A model generated the notes under the pieces. That model worked only from the letters and a program-made list of their open reading frames with translations, searched no databases and was not told the origin of the DNA. From contig NSGV01000001.1 in NCBI GenBank assembly GCA_002300355.1, positions 2,418,001 to 2,482,000 of the forward strand: 64,000 bases of DNA. Reading direction: 5' to 3'. Source of the DNA: Streptomyces sp. TLI_235 (GTDB lineage: Bacteria > Actinomycetota > Actinomycetes > Streptomycetales > Streptomycetaceae). The position numbers were made by a program, and so were the translations under genes. Shown here piece after piece: positions 46,819 to 56,518 of this stretch; within the stretch, counting starts at the first letter, position 1, and the number at the start of each line of letters is the position of its first letter.

Positions 46819-47505
46819 TCAGGCCGGAACCGGCCGGTCCGCACCCGGGAACAGCGATGCGACGGCCTCGGTGCCGCCGCAGACCACCAGCAGCGAGCCC
46901 GCACGCTCGGCGGCGCGCACCGCGGCACCGGCGATGCGGTTGGAGCCGGAGGCGTTCGCCACCAGCACCACCACGTCTCGGCGGAGCGGACGACCGGTGG
47001 CGGCGTCCGCGTAGAACACGTCGCCGGCCTCGGCGAGCTGCGCCCAGTAGCGCTCCTCGCCGAAGGACAGCTCGTGCTGCTGCCACGGGTGGGGCTCGCC
47101 GACCGTCAGCACCAGGATGTCGCCGGGAGGGCGGCCGGACTCGAGCAGCTGGTCCACCGTCTCGTCGGCGCACTCGAGTGCGGCCTGCGGACCGGCGGGA
47201 ACGAGCCGGACGGTGGGGGACGAACGGCGGGGGCCCGCGGCGGGCTTCGGACCGGGGCGCGGCCCCGGGGTGGCGCCGACGGCTCCGGACGAAGCCGGGC
47301 GGGGAGGCGCCGGACGGGGCGGCGCGGGCCGCGGACCGGGCACGAGGCCCGAAGCGGCGGGGTTGGCGGAAGGCGTACGGGGGCTGGATGCGTCCGACTT
47401 GTGGGGGAAGGGAACGCCGGGGCCCGGGATACTCTCGTGAATCTCCGGCTCCTCGGGGAAGACAGGCATACCCGGATGTCTATCAAATGCCGGTCGGATG
47501 CGCAC
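46819..47505 (-). CDS. Conserved hypothetical protein with Pro-rich linker
   Basis: 228 residues. A Pro/Ala-rich first half (about 30-90, PRPAPPRPAPPRP repeats) is followed by a compact alpha/beta domain (about 100-228): TVDQLLESGRPPGDILVLTV, EERYWAQLAEAGDVFYADA, RRDVVVLVANASGSNRIAG and AERAGSLLVVCGG. The alternating strands and helices suggest a Rossmann-like fold, reminiscent of the last domain of UvrD/UvrB-type helicases without ATPase motifs. I do not recognise a family. GTG 47505 has AGGTGGGG upstream; ATG 47469 (MPVFPEEPEIHES) is an alternative start. Confidence 0.65.
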   Translation of the reverse strand: MRIRPAFDRHPGMPVFPEEPEIHESIPGPGVPFPHKSDASSPRTPSANPAASGLVPGPRPAPPRPAPPRPASSGAVGATPGPRPGPKPAAGPRRSSPTVRLVPAGPQAALECADETVDQLLESGRPPGDILVLTVGEPHPWQQHELSFGEERYWAQLAEAGDVFYADAATGRPLRRDVVVLVANASGSNRIAGAAVRAAERAGSLLVVCGGTEAVASLFPGADRPVPA

Positions 47506-47569
47506 GGGCGCCCCACCTGTTGGGCACCTTACGCGGCCCCGGCGAGCCGTCAGAAAATCAGACGAACCG

Positions 47570-48253
47570 TCAGAAACCCAGTGAGAGCTGCTCGTCCACG
47601 GGTCCCGCGAGGCGGCCGCGCTTGAGGTGGCGCCACTGCGGCAGGGCGTCGAGATAGGCCCAGGACAGCCGGTGCTCCGAGGTCGGCCCGAACTCCTCCA
47701 GCGCCGCGCGGTGCACCGGCGATGGGTATCCGGCGTTGTCCTCGAAGCCGTACGCGGGGAGGTCGGCGCCGAGCTCGGCCATCATCCGGTCCCGCTCCAC
47801 CTTGGCCAGGACGGAGGCGGCGGAGACGCAGACACACGACTGGTCGCCCTTGATCACCGTGCGGACCCGCCACGGGCCGCCGAGGTAGTCGTGCTTGCCG
47901 TCGAGGATCACGGCGTCCGGCCGGACCGGAAGCGCCGCCAGGGCGCGCTCGGCGGCCAGGCGCAGTGCGGCGGTCATGCCGAGTTTGTCGCACTCCTGCG
48001 GGGAGGCATGACCCAGCGCGTAGGCGGTGACCCAGTCGGCGAGCACCTGGGCGAGCGCCTCGCGGCGCTTCACGGTGAGCAGCTTGGAGTCGGTGAGGCC
48101 CTCCGGTGGGCGACGCAGCCCGGTGACGGCGGCGCCGACGGTCACCGGGCCGGCCCAGGCCCCGCGTCCGACCTCGTCGAGCCCGACGACGACGCCGGCT
48201 CCGGACCGGCGCAGCGAGCGCTCGACCGAGTGGGTCGGGGGGTCGTAGGGCAT
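47570..48253 (-). CDS. rnhB: Ribonuclease HII
   Basis: 227 residues. Cleaves RNA in RNA/DNA hybrids and single ribonucleotides in DNA. Active-site acidic residues: Asp/Glu in [14 protein letters not shown], Asp in [11 protein letters not shown], and a later Asp in AKVERDRMM. The conserved SVLAKVERD and [15 protein letters not shown] motifs are present. ATG 48253 is chosen ([14 protein letters not shown] is the usual N-terminus); the Shine-Dalgarno is weak. It is downstream of the TetR gene in the same direction. Confidence 0.94.
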   Translation of the reverse strand: MPYDPPTHSVERSLRRSGAGVVVGLDEVGRGAWAGPVTVGAAVTGLRRPPEGLTDSKLLTVKRREALAQVLADWVTAYALGHASPQECDKLGMTAALRLAAERALAALPVRPDAVILDGKHDYLGGPWRVRTVIKGDQSCVCVSAASVLAKVERDRMMAELGADLPAYGFEDNAGYPSPVHRAALEEFGPTSEHRLSWAYLDALPQWRHLKRGRLAGPVDEQLSLGF

Positions 48254-48372
48254 GGCTGGTCCATTCGTGTCGCGCCGGCAGCACCAGCCTACGTCCCCGC
48301 CGGAACCGCCCCGGACACCCCGGACGCCCAGGACGATCCGGCGCCCCCGCGGACCGTGCGCCCGGGCGCGCA

Positions 48373-49137
48373 CTACCGGGCGCGCACCATCGGCATGAGC
48401 ACCTGGTCGACGAGCTCGCGGCAGAAGGCGTCGTCCACCACGCCCCCACCGACCTTGGCCCGGTAGAACAGCATCGCGGGGGCCACGTCGGCGACGATCG
48501 GGGTGGCCGCGCCGGGGCGGACGTCGCCGCGGCGCTCGCCGCGGCCGAGGATGTCGAGGAGCGCCTCGTTGGCCGGCCGCATCACCCGGTCGTCGAGGAA
48601 GTCCTTGAAGGCGACCGCCTGTTCGTGGTCGAGCTCGGCCATCAGGACACGGATGGCGGTGCCCGCGGGCGAGCCCATGATCGCGCCGAACCCGGCCATG
48701 AGCTGCACCAACTCGGCGCGGACCGACCCGAGGTCGGGGATGCCCACGGGGGGTGGCAGAGTAGCCCCCAGGGCGTGCACGACCAGATCCGCCTTGGACG
48801 TCCAGCGGCGGTAGAGCGCGGCCTTGCCGGTCTGCGCCGCGCCGGCGACGCCCTCCATGGTCAGCCGGGCGAAGCCGCCGGACGTGAGGAGTTCGAGGGT
48901 CGCCTCGAAGATCGCGGCCTCCAGGGCGCGGCCCCGCCGCCGGGCCGCGATCGGTGCCGCCGGTCCGCCGGACGGCTCCGGCTCGTCCTCGACCGGCTCG
49001 GCGGGCCCCTCCGGGGCGTCCGCGCCGGCCTGCAGCGGTACGGCCCGTGTCACGCCGACGGGGGCCGGTGGCGCGCACCTGGCGACCACCGCGCCCGACG
49101 GTCCGACCGACGCCTGACGCCGTACCAACTGATCCAT
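48373..49137 (-). CDS. TetR-family transcriptional repressor
   Basis: 254 residues. An unusual 70-residue N-terminal extension (Pro/Ala-rich) precedes the TetR HTH ([20 protein letters not shown], then [21 protein letters not shown], about 75-120). The C-terminal domain resembles TetR_C regulators of efflux pumps. ATG 49137 is chosen, with AGGGTGG upstream. It diverges from the MFS gene, and two GAACG-type palindromes lie in the 190-bp gap, so it very probably represses both itself and the pump. Confidence 0.9.
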   Translation of the reverse strand: MDQLVRRQASVGPSGAVVARCAPPAPVGVTRAVPLQAGADAPEGPAEPVEDEPEPSGGPAAPIAARRRGRALEAAIFEATLELLTSGGFARLTMEGVAGAAQTGKAALYRRWTSKADLVVHALGATLPPPVGIPDLGSVRAELVQLMAGFGAIMGSPAGTAIRVLMAELDHEQAVAFKDFLDDRVMRPANEALLDILGRGERRGDVRPGAATPIVADVAPAMLFYRAKVGGGVVDDAFCRELVDQVLMPMVRAR

Positions 49138-49152
49138 CGTCACCACCCTAGA

Positions 49153-49214
49153 GAACGCTTGCGTTCACAATCCCCGACCGGATATCGTCCACATGATAGT
49201 GAACGACTCCGTTC
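49153..49214. promoter_or_regulatory. Two palindromic operators for the TetR repressor
   Basis: GAACGC-TT-GCGTTC (49153-49166) and GAACG-ACTC-CGTTC (49201-49214). The half-sites are the same and the centres are exactly 48 bp apart. They lie between the divergent TetR and MFS starts. Confidence 0.72.
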
Positions 49215-49327
49215 CTTCACAGTGTCCGTGCGCTGCCATCGGCCGTGCGCGGTCGCACAATCGCGCACGTCACGGGCGCAGTACTCCGGCACCACCCCAC
49301 GGTGCAGGATCAACAGGGGGCATTTCA

Positions 49328-50875
49328 GTGGCAATCTCCGACACCGTCGGCACACCGGCACCACCGAAGGCGGGACGCACCCCGCGCAAGGGCATCACCC
49401 TCGCCGTCATCGCGGCGACCCAGCTGATGGTCGTGCTGGACGCGACGATCGTGAACATCGCGCTGCCGCACATCAAGAACGACCTCGGCTTCTCCGACAC
49501 CACCCTCTCCTGGGTGATCAACGCCTACACGCTGGCCTTCGGCGGCCTGCTGCTGCTCGGCGGCCGGCTCGGCGACATCCTCGGCCGGCGCCGGGTCTTC
49601 ATCGTCGGCACCCTGCTCTTCGGCTTCGCCTCGCTGCTCGGCGGCTTCGCGCAGGACTCGACCATGCTGCTCGCCGCACGCGCCCTGCAGGGCCTCGGCG
49701 GCGCCATCTGCTCACCGACGGCCTTCGCACTGATCGCCAGCAACTTCGAGGAGGGCCCCGAACGCAACCGCGCCTTCGGCGTCTTCTCGGCCGTCGCCGG
49801 CTCCGGTGCCGCGATCGGCCTGCTGGCCGGCGGTCTGCTCACCGAATACCTCGACTGGCGCTGGGTGTTCTTCGTCAACGTGCCGATCGCCGTGCTCATC
49901 GCGATCGCCGCACCGATGTACATCAACGAGTCGGAGCGTACGGACGGGCGGTTCGACCTGCCCGGCGCCCTCACCTCGACGTTCGGTCTGGTCGCCCTGG
50001 TCTACGGCTTCATCCGGGCCGCCTCGGACGGCTGGAGCGACGCCCTCACGCTGGGCTCCTTCGCCGCCGGCGTGGTGCTGGTGCTCGCCTTCACGGTCAT
50101 CGAGCGCCGGACGGCGCAGCCGATCACGCCGCTGCACCTGTTCCGGAACCGCAACCGCACCGGCGGCCTGATCATGATGCTCTGCCTCGCCGCGGCGATG
50201 TTCGGCATCTTCTTCTACATCACGATCTTCGCGCAGACGGTCATCCACTACAGCCCGCTCAAGGCCGGTGTGGCGTTCCTGCCGATCAGCGCCGCGATCA
50301 TCGTGGCCGCCCAGATCGCCTCGGCGTTCCAGGCGAAGCTCGGCCCGAAGGTCTTCATGGCGGGCGGCGCCGCCCTGGTCACGGTCGGCCTCGGCTGGCT
50401 GACCCAGCTCAAGGCGGACAGCGGCTATGTGGACGGCATCCTCGGTCCGACGGTGGTGTTCGGCTTCGGCATGGGCCTGATCTTCGTCCCGGTGATGCTG
50501 ATCGCGGTGTCCGGTGTGCCGAACCACGAGACGGGTGCGGCCTCCGGTCTGCTCAACTCGGTGCAGCAGATCGGCGGCGCGCTGGGCCTGTCGATCCTCA
50601 CCACGGTGTTCAGCAGCGCGGCCAAGTCCAAGGCCACCGACCTGGTGCCGGGCTTCCTGCAGAGCGCCACTCCCGAGCAGGCGCAGTACTTCCAGAAGAC
50701 CCACGAGTTCCCGGTGGGCAGTGCCGCCTACAGCGAGACGCTGGCGCACGGCATCGGCCAGGCGTTCATCGTGGGCGCGTCGCTGGCCGTGGTCGCCCTG
50801 CTGGTGGCGCTGTTCGTGGTGAAGGCGAAGGCGAGCGACCTGCCGTCGGAGGGGGCGGCCGGCGTGGCGCTCTGA
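49328..50875 (+). CDS. MFS drug-efflux transporter, DHA2 (EmrB/QacA) family
   Basis: 515 residues, about 14 predicted membrane helices. Typical motifs are VVLDATIVNIALPHIKNDLG near the start, GRLGDILGRRRVF (motif A loop) and the motif C region AVAGSGAAIGLLAGGLLTE. It should export drugs or endogenous metabolites using the proton gradient. GTG 49328 is chosen with GGGGG 8 bp upstream; the frame stays open to 49193. Controlled by the divergent TetR protein, as judged from the operators. Its gene ends convergently with the DUF4153-like gene. Confidence 0.93.
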   Translation: MAISDTVGTPAPPKAGRTPRKGITLAVIAATQLMVVLDATIVNIALPHIKNDLGFSDTTLSWVINAYTLAFGGLLLLGGRLGDILGRRRVFIVGTLLFGFASLLGGFAQDSTMLLAARALQGLGGAICSPTAFALIASNFEEGPERNRAFGVFSAVAGSGAAIGLLAGGLLTEYLDWRWVFFVNVPIAVLIAIAAPMYINESERTDGRFDLPGALTSTFGLVALVYGFIRAASDGWSDALTLGSFAAGVVLVLAFTVIERRTAQPITPLHLFRNRNRTGGLIMMLCLAAAMFGIFFYITIFAQTVIHYSPLKAGVAFLPISAAIIVAAQIASAFQAKLGPKVFMAGGAALVTVGLGWLTQLKADSGYVDGILGPTVVFGFGMGLIFVPVMLIAVSGVPNHETGAASGLLNSVQQIGGALGLSILTTVFSSAAKSKATDLVPGFLQSATPEQAQYFQKTHEFPVGSAAYSETLAHGIGQAFIVGASLAVVALLVALFVVKAKASDLPSEGAAGVAL

Positions 50876-50930
50876 CGCACCGTGCGGTGGCGGCGCCTGC
50901 CTGCCCTGCCGCCGCACCACGACCCGGTCG

Positions 50931-50963
50931 GACCGCCCCCGGCACCCCACGCCGAGGGCGGTC
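50931..50963. terminator. Hairpin between convergent MFS and membrane-protein genes
   Basis: Arms GACCGCCC (50931-50938) and GGGCGGTC (50956-50963), a moderate stem with a 17-base loop, between stops at 50875 and 50970. Confidence 0.5.
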
Positions 50964-50969
50964 GGACCG

Positions 50970-53051
50970 TCAGTACTCGTAGCCGCCCGAGTACGAGCTT
51001 CCCAGGCGGACGCCGATCCTGCCGCAGGAGCCGTTCGCCAGCGGCACCGGGCGGTCCCGCAGGATCTCGCGGGCCCGGGCCTCGGCCAGGCTGGTGGCGT
51101 ACCAGGGAAGTTGATCGTCGCCGAGGGCCTGGGCGATCTTCTGCAGGGCGCAGATGCGCTGATCCTGCGGCAACCGGTCCAGGGCGGGCACGGCATCGGC
51201 GGAGAGGTCCCGGAGGTAGCCGACGTCGATCCTGCCGGTCTGCTCGTAGCGGTGGACGTTCTGCTCGGCGATCATCGCGTCCGGGCTGATCAGACCGAAG
51301 ACCGCGGTGGTGGCGACGGCGCTCAGCACCACCGCGCGCGGCAGCCACCGGCTGGACGCGAGGATGCCGCCGACGAGCACCAGCAGCAGGACGACGCCCA
51401 GCCAGATCTCCACCGTGGCCACCGAGATCCGCAGGCGGGTCAGACCGAAGTTGTCCACGTAGCGGTGCATCCGGTACAGCGCCGAGGCGACCACGACCAG
51501 CGTCAGGCTGCAGAGCAGCGCGAGCAGCGTCTTGGCCATGGCCCGGTCGCGCGGGGTGGACCGCGGCGCCCACCGGCCGGCCAGTGCGAGCACGACCAGC
51601 ACCAGCAGGGTGACGATCAGCAGCTGCCAGAAGCCCTGTCGGGCGTACTCGGCCGGGATCATGCCGGGCTTGCGCATCACCGACTCGTAGCCGCCGACGA
51701 AGACCACGGCCTGGACGGCCACGAACGCGCCGAACAGCAGGTTGAGGGCCACCAGCGGCACCGCCCACTCCAGCCGTCCGCGTGCACGGCCCGGCTTGAC
51801 GGGGAGGCGGTCGAAGCGGCGCGGCCCGGCCGCGGTGTGCGCGGCGGCCAGAGCGACCAGCAGGCCGGCCAGGAAGAGCAGGACCTGCATCGGCAGGTCG
51901 TCGGTGTCCACGCTGGGTGCGAGGTCGCCGAGGAGCTCCGCCACCGCGGCGTCGGCGCTGGCGAACAGGGCACCGAAGACCACGAGCAGCGCCAGGGACA
52001 CGCCTGCGGCCTTGACGATGGACACCACCCGGGCTCTGGCCGGGTACTGCCGGTTGCGCAGCGAGAGGAGGGCCCAGCCGAGGCCGGGGATCAGGTGCGG
52101 CCAGATGCCGATCGGGCCGAGCAGCACGCCGGGCCAGCGCTTGCCGCCGTGCAGGGCCAGCGAGCCCGCGCCGGCGGCGGCGAGCAGCGCCAGGACGACC
52201 GGCCAGGAGGCCTCCACCAGAGCCGGTACGAGTAGCAGCACCAGGGCGGCGACCGTCCACACGACCGTCCACGGCCGGACCCGGCGTCCTGCGGCGGCAG
52301 CGGCCAGTCCGGCGGCGACCGCGCCGATCAGGGCCCACAGCAGCACGTTGACGCCGAGCCCCTCGGTCAGCAGGGCCGCGGCGAGCAGACCGGAGGCCAG
52401 GCCGCCGGCCAGCACCCGGAACCCCGGCAGGGCGGGCCGGACGGGCGCCGTCGCGACGATCCACTCCGGGTCCGGCGGCGGTGCGGGCGGCTTCCACACC
52501 CCCGGTCCGGCCGGGCCCGCACCGGGCCAGGCGCCGGGCCGAGGACCAGGGACTGGCGGCTGCCGGGACGCCGCACCGCCCGGAGGAGCGAAGCCCGTGC
52601 GCGCCCCCGGCATTGCACCACTAGGGGCGGCGACACCGGAACTGGGCACGGCGCCGGCGGCATCGGGTTCGGCGGCTGCGAGCAAGCCGGCCTTCCGGAG
52701 TTCGGCACGGGCGCGGCCGGCCGCCACACCTCCATCGCTGCCGTCCGCGGACGAGCCCCCGCCGTCGGTCGTTCCACCTCCGTCGGTCGTTCCACCTCCG
52801 CCGGTCGCTCCGCCGCCCACCGAGGAGTCCCGCCCGGCCTCGGTCCCAGCCGACCCCTCCGAGGCCTCCGCCTCGGACCCGGCGGCTGCCCCGGAAGCAA
52901 CCCCTGCCCCGGCGTCAGCGCCGGCCCCGACATCGGACCCGGCCCCGACGTCGGACCCGACCCCAGCGTCGGCCGCGGGCCGGACCTCGGAGTCCTCCGC
53001 GGGCCCCTTCCCGGGCACGGGCGGCGGTGTGCTGTCTGACGGTGTCGACAT
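50970..53051 (-). CDS. Large membrane protein, DUF4153/DUF4173-like
   Basis: 693 residues. The first 190 are disordered (Gly/Ser/Asp/Pro, TTDGGG repeats). About 12 hydrophobic helices follow (about 215-590), then a short soluble domain (LPQDQRICALQKIAQALGD, near 640) ending in YSGGYEY. The FGLTRLRISVATVEIWLGVV segment is the most recognisable DUF4153/DUF4173 motif. ATG 53051 has GAGGGGGAC upstream. Function unknown; it is 190 bp downstream of the large secreted protein gene, behind a terminator. Confidence 0.8.
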   Translation of the reverse strand: MSTPSDSTPPPVPGKGPAEDSEVRPAADAGVGSDVGAGSDVGAGADAGAGVASGAAAGSEAEASEGSAGTEAGRDSSVGGGATGGGGTTDGGGTTDGGGSSADGSDGGVAAGRARAELRKAGLLAAAEPDAAGAVPSSGVAAPSGAMPGARTGFAPPGGAASRQPPVPGPRPGAWPGAGPAGPGVWKPPAPPPDPEWIVATAPVRPALPGFRVLAGGLASGLLAAALLTEGLGVNVLLWALIGAVAAGLAAAAAGRRVRPWTVVWTVAALVLLLVPALVEASWPVVLALLAAAGAGSLALHGGKRWPGVLLGPIGIWPHLIPGLGWALLSLRNRQYPARARVVSIVKAAGVSLALLVVFGALFASADAAVAELLGDLAPSVDTDDLPMQVLLFLAGLLVALAAAHTAAGPRRFDRLPVKPGRARGRLEWAVPLVALNLLFGAFVAVQAVVFVGGYESVMRKPGMIPAEYARQGFWQLLIVTLLVLVVLALAGRWAPRSTPRDRAMAKTLLALLCSLTLVVVASALYRMHRYVDNFGLTRLRISVATVEIWLGVVLLLVLVGGILASSRWLPRAVVLSAVATTAVFGLISPDAMIAEQNVHRYEQTGRIDVGYLRDLSADAVPALDRLPQDQRICALQKIAQALGDDQLPWYATSLAEARAREILRDRPVPLANGSCGRIGVRLGSSYSGGYEY

Positions 53052-53156
53052 GAGTCCCCCTCAAGCGTCACTGAACACGCGGCGGCCGGCAGGCGGCCTC
53101 GCGACGGTGACCGTGACTCTAGGCCTCCGGGGGCATTTCTGAACAGGTTCAAAAGT

Positions 53157-53204
53157 GCCGCGGGGCACTTGTGTCGCAGAGTTGTGACACAAGCGCCCCG
53201 CGGC
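53157..53204 (-). terminator. Strong intrinsic terminator after the large secreted protein gene
   Basis: A 19-bp stem (53157-53175 with 53186-53204, one mismatch) followed on the minus strand by TTTT. A second stem, GGCCGGCC/GGGCCGGCC, lies at about 53208-53235. Together they separate this operon from the membrane-protein gene. Confidence 0.88.
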
Positions 53205-53241
53205 GGCCGGCCGGCCCGGAGGTGGGCCGGCCGACGGATCG

Positions 53242-56200
53242 TCAGTACACGCCGTACAGCGAGTAGACGAGGTTGTCCTTGACGGCGGTTCCGAAGCTGG
53301 CGGGCCAGGTGCCGAAGGGCACCACGGTGTTGCTGTAGGCGCCGGAGCCTGCCGGACCGGTCGAGTAGTGCATGTTGTTCACCGTCGAGCTCGTCCCGTT
53401 GCTGTTGTAGACGAACCAGTAGCTGGTATTGGGCGCGAGCGTGACGGAGACCGGCAGCGGGTTCCAGGCGTTGGGCGTCAGCGTGCCGGAGCCGGTGGCG
53501 GTGACCAGGGTGCCGGGCGAGCCGGCGTTGTCGGTGTAGACGGCCAGCTGGTACTGGTTGTTGGGCGCCGCGCTGACCCCGCCGACGTGCACGCTCAGCG
53601 AGGTGAGCGCGACGGCGGTGGAGCCGGTGGTCACCTTGGAGCCGTTGAGGTGGTTCGAGTCGGTGTCGTCGACCAGCGTGCCCACCGCGTTCGACCCGAT
53701 GGTCTTCGGCGGCGCCCCGGCGGTGGTGAAGGAGACGGACACCGGCGCGGCCAGGGTGTTGCCGGCCAGGTCCTTCACGCCCTGCACGGTGGCGGTGTAA
53801 CCGGTCGTCAGCGCCAGGTCGGCGCCCGGGGTGAGGACGGCGGTGCTGGTGGCCGCGTCGTAGGAGACGGTGCCGGCGACCGGCGTGCCGCCGGTGGCGG
53901 TCTTCAGGGTGAGCGCCGAGGCGGTGACCGTGGCCGGGTCGAGCGGCTCGCTGAAGGAGAACTTCACGGGGGTACCGACCGCGACTCCGGTGGCGCCGGC
54001 CACGGGGGTGGTGCCGGTGACGGTGGGCGCGGTGGTGTCCTGCCCGTAGGTCGCGGTGTAGGAGCCGACCGCGCCGTCGAAGAAGGCGTACGCCGTCCCC
54101 TTGATCGTCTCGATCCGGTAGGGCACGGCATGGCCCTGCTTGGAGATCCCGGTGAGGGTGCCGGAGGCGGAGTTCACCGGCACCATGGCGCGCAGGCCGC
54201 GGGTGCCGCCGGTGATGTCGAAGGTGAGCGAGTTGCCGCTCCAGGCGAGCTTGGAGAAGGCGGAGCCGTTGCGGCCGTCCAGCCAGGTCAGCATCTGCCG
54301 GCCGGAGACCACCGGCACCCCGCGGGCCTTGGCCGCCGCGATCACCGCGTCCGAGGCGCTGGAGGCCGCGAAGTCGGTGTGGATGTTGGCCCCGATGGCC
54401 GCGTAGTAGCCCTTGGCGCCGTACGCGCCGTCGAGCAGCGTGGTGATGGTGGACGGGTGGGACTGGCCGGACTCGTCGGTGAGCTGGGTGGTGGCCTGGT
54501 ACTCGTCGATGACGCTGCCGTCGGTGTCGGCGAACTTCATGATCATGCCGGTGCCGTTGAAGTAGCCGGGCCGGTCCTGCACGAAGGAGGACGGATAGTA
54601 GTAGTAGTCCATGTCGAGCCGGATGCCGTTGGCCAGCTTGGTCTTGGCCTGGCCGGCCCAGTCGTCCCACTCCACACAGTGGGTGCGGCTGCTGGACGGG
54701 TTCGGCAGCGAGCCGTACTTGGCCTTCCAGGCGGTCAGCTGGTCGGTGTAGAACTGCTGCAGGTTGGCCGTGGTGCCCCAGGGCTTGCAGTTGGTGGTGA
54801 CGTGCACGCCGACCTCGAAGCCCTCGTCGGTGTAGGACTGGGCCTGGGCCGCCGTCATCGGGTCGTCGGTGTAGATGTACGAGGAGCCACGGACGCACTC
54901 CCAGTCCGCGACCGAGCAGCCGGCAGGGGACTGCGACACGTAACTGTCCCAGCGTCCGACGGTGCCGCCGATGCCGTGGTCGTCGCCGGTCATCACGACG
55001 ACCGCCTTGACGTCCCGCGGGAAGTACCAGAACCGCGGCAGCGGCTTCTTCGCCGAGTCCATCAGGGTGATCAGGTTGGACAGCAGCCGCTGCTGCTCGT
55101 CGGCGATCGGGATCAGCGCCTTGTCGAGGTTGTTCCAGTTCGGCTGGCCGTTGGTCCCGAAGAACATCTCGGCGGCCTCGTAGCCGTCGGTGGAGTCGCG
55201 CTGCTGGCCGGCCCAGGCGATGTTGCCCTGCCGGGTCTGCACGACCGACTTGGCGAGGTCGAAGGTGAAGGCGGCGGCCCGGCCGCTGCCGACGGTCCGC
55301 AGGGTGACGGCCGGGTTGCCGCTGGCCGTGGTCGCGTCGTCGTAGAGGGCGGCGACGGTGGTGGCGCCGTTCAGCGTCCAGCGGTCGGCGGTGCCGTGGA
55401 AGCCCATGGTGTCGGCGGTGAGGCCGGCGCCGGGGGCGGCCGAGGTGTCGATCTTCAGGTAGGCGTCGGCGAGGGTGCCGGTGGTGGCGGTGAGGCCGAG
55501 CAGGCCTGCGAGTTGCTTGTCGGGGCGCATCGCGACCAGCCGTCCGCCGCCGTTGGTCCAGGTGGTGAACATCGACACCTGGGCCGGGGTGAGCGCGGTC
55601 TCGCCGAGCAGCACCACGTCGTAGGAGGCGAGCGTCGCCGCGGTGACCGCCGACAGGTCGGTCTGCTTGTAGTAGTTCAGGCCCTCGGCCTTGAGGATCT
55701 CGGTGTAGTACGCGGTGTACGGGTTGGCCGCGTTGCCGACCAGCAGGATCGGGCCCTCGGAGCCCGGGCCGCTGCCCGGCGGGGTGGTGCCACCGCCGTC
55801 GGGGGTGTAGGTGGCGTAGATCGAGAAGGTGGCGCTCATCGTGCTGCTGGCGCCGAAGGTGGACGGCCAACTGCCGAAGGGGGTGCCGCCGGTGGAGTAG
55901 CCGCTGGTGCCGCCGCTGCTGTAGTGCAGGTTGTTGACGGCCGCGCTGCTGCCGTTGCTGTTGTAGGCCAGCCAGTACGCGGTGTTGGCCGTGAGCGTGC
56001 CGGCGAGCGGCAGGGTGTTCCAGGCGTTGGCGGTGAGCGTGCCGGAGGCGCTGGAGGCGACCAGTGCGCCCGGCTTGCCCGCGGCGTCGGCGTAGACCGC
56101 GACCTGGTACTGGTTGTTCGGCGCGGCGCCGACCGCCCCGACGTGCACGCTGACGCTGCCCAGCGCGCCGCCGCTCGAACCGGTGACGAAGCGCGAGGTG

Positions 56201-56352
56201 TTCATATAGTTGGAGTCGCCCGAGTCGGTGGCCGAGCCGACCGCCGTGTTGCCGAGGATCGCGGTTCCCGCCGCCCCGGCCGGTGCGGCGGCCAGCACGG
56301 CCCCCGCCAGCGCGGCGGCCACCAGGCACGCCAGACGTCTTCTGAACCTCAC
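53242..56352 (-). CDS. Large secreted multidomain protein: two matching terminal domains, GATase-like and polysaccharide-deacetylase-like core, Ig-like domain
   Basis: 1036 residues. Signal peptide about 1-28. Terminal domain A (about 29-165) and terminal domain B (about 885-1036) share a pattern: SVHVGAVGAAPNNQYQVAVY versus SVHVGGVSAAPNNQYQLAVY, then GTLTANAWNTLP versus GTLTPNAWNPLP, and a YNSNG(S/T)S motif. The core begins with a GATase-like fold (PILLVGNAANPYTAYYTEIL, LGETALTPAQVSMF), then a deacetylase-like part (VVVMTGDDHGIGG, FEVGVHVTTN). A Big_5-type Ig domain (about 775-880) follows. It lies downstream of a sugar ABC importer operon, same direction, 166 bp away. Likely acts on or binds an extracellular polysaccharide. 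GTG 56352 is chosen with GGGGGAT upstream. Confidence 0.8.
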   Translation of the reverse strand: MRFRRRLACLVAAALAGAVLAAAPAGAAGTAILGNTAVGSATDSGDSNYMNTSRFVTGSSGGALGSVSVHVGAVGAAPNNQYQVAVYADAAGKPGALVASSASGTLTANAWNTLPLAGTLTANTAYWLAYNSNGSSAAVNNLHYSSGGTSGYSTGGTPFGSWPSTFGASSTMSATFSIYATYTPDGGGTTPPGSGPGSEGPILLVGNAANPYTAYYTEILKAEGLNYYKQTDLSAVTAATLASYDVVLLGETALTPAQVSMFTTWTNGGGRLVAMRPDKQLAGLLGLTATTGTLADAYLKIDTSAAPGAGLTADTMGFHGTADRWTLNGATTVAALYDDATTASGNPAVTLRTVGSGRAAAFTFDLAKSVVQTRQGNIAWAGQQRDSTDGYEAAEMFFGTNGQPNWNNLDKALIPIADEQQRLLSNLITLMDSAKKPLPRFWYFPRDVKAVVVMTGDDHGIGGTVGRWDSYVSQSPAGCSVADWECVRGSSYIYTDDPMTAAQAQSYTDEGFEVGVHVTTNCKPWGTTANLQQFYTDQLTAWKAKYGSLPNPSSSRTHCVEWDDWAGQAKTKLANGIRLDMDYYYYPSSFVQDRPGYFNGTGMIMKFADTDGSVIDEYQATTQLTDESGQSHPSTITTLLDGAYGAKGYYAAIGANIHTDFAASSASDAVIAAAKARGVPVVSGRQMLTWLDGRNGSAFSKLAWSGNSLTFDITGGTRGLRAMVPVNSASGTLTGISKQGHAVPYRIETIKGTAYAFFDGAVGSYTATYGQDTTAPTVTGTTPVAGATGVAVGTPVKFSFSEPLDPATVTASALTLKTATGGTPVAGTVSYDAATSTAVLTPGADLALTTGYTATVQGVKDLAGNTLAAPVSVSFTTAGAPPKTIGSNAVGTLVDDTDSNHLNGSKVTTGSTAVALTSLSVHVGGVSAAPNNQYQLAVYTDNAGSPGTLVTATGSGTLTPNAWNPLPVSVTLAPNTSYWFVYNSNGTSSTVNNMHYSTGPAGSGAYSNTVVPFGTWPASFGTAVKDNLVYSLYGVY

Positions 56353-56518
56353 GCCATCCCCCACACGTCGGACAACCGGACAATCGGCGGAATCGCCGCT
56401 ACCGGTGTACCGGCTGTTCGGGTTGCGCGTCCTCGAAATCCCCACATTCCCGGTCCATGTCACGGACCGTCAGGAGCCGGGCGCGCGGCGCCTCCGCCGG
56501 GAGGGCCCGGTCGCGGGC

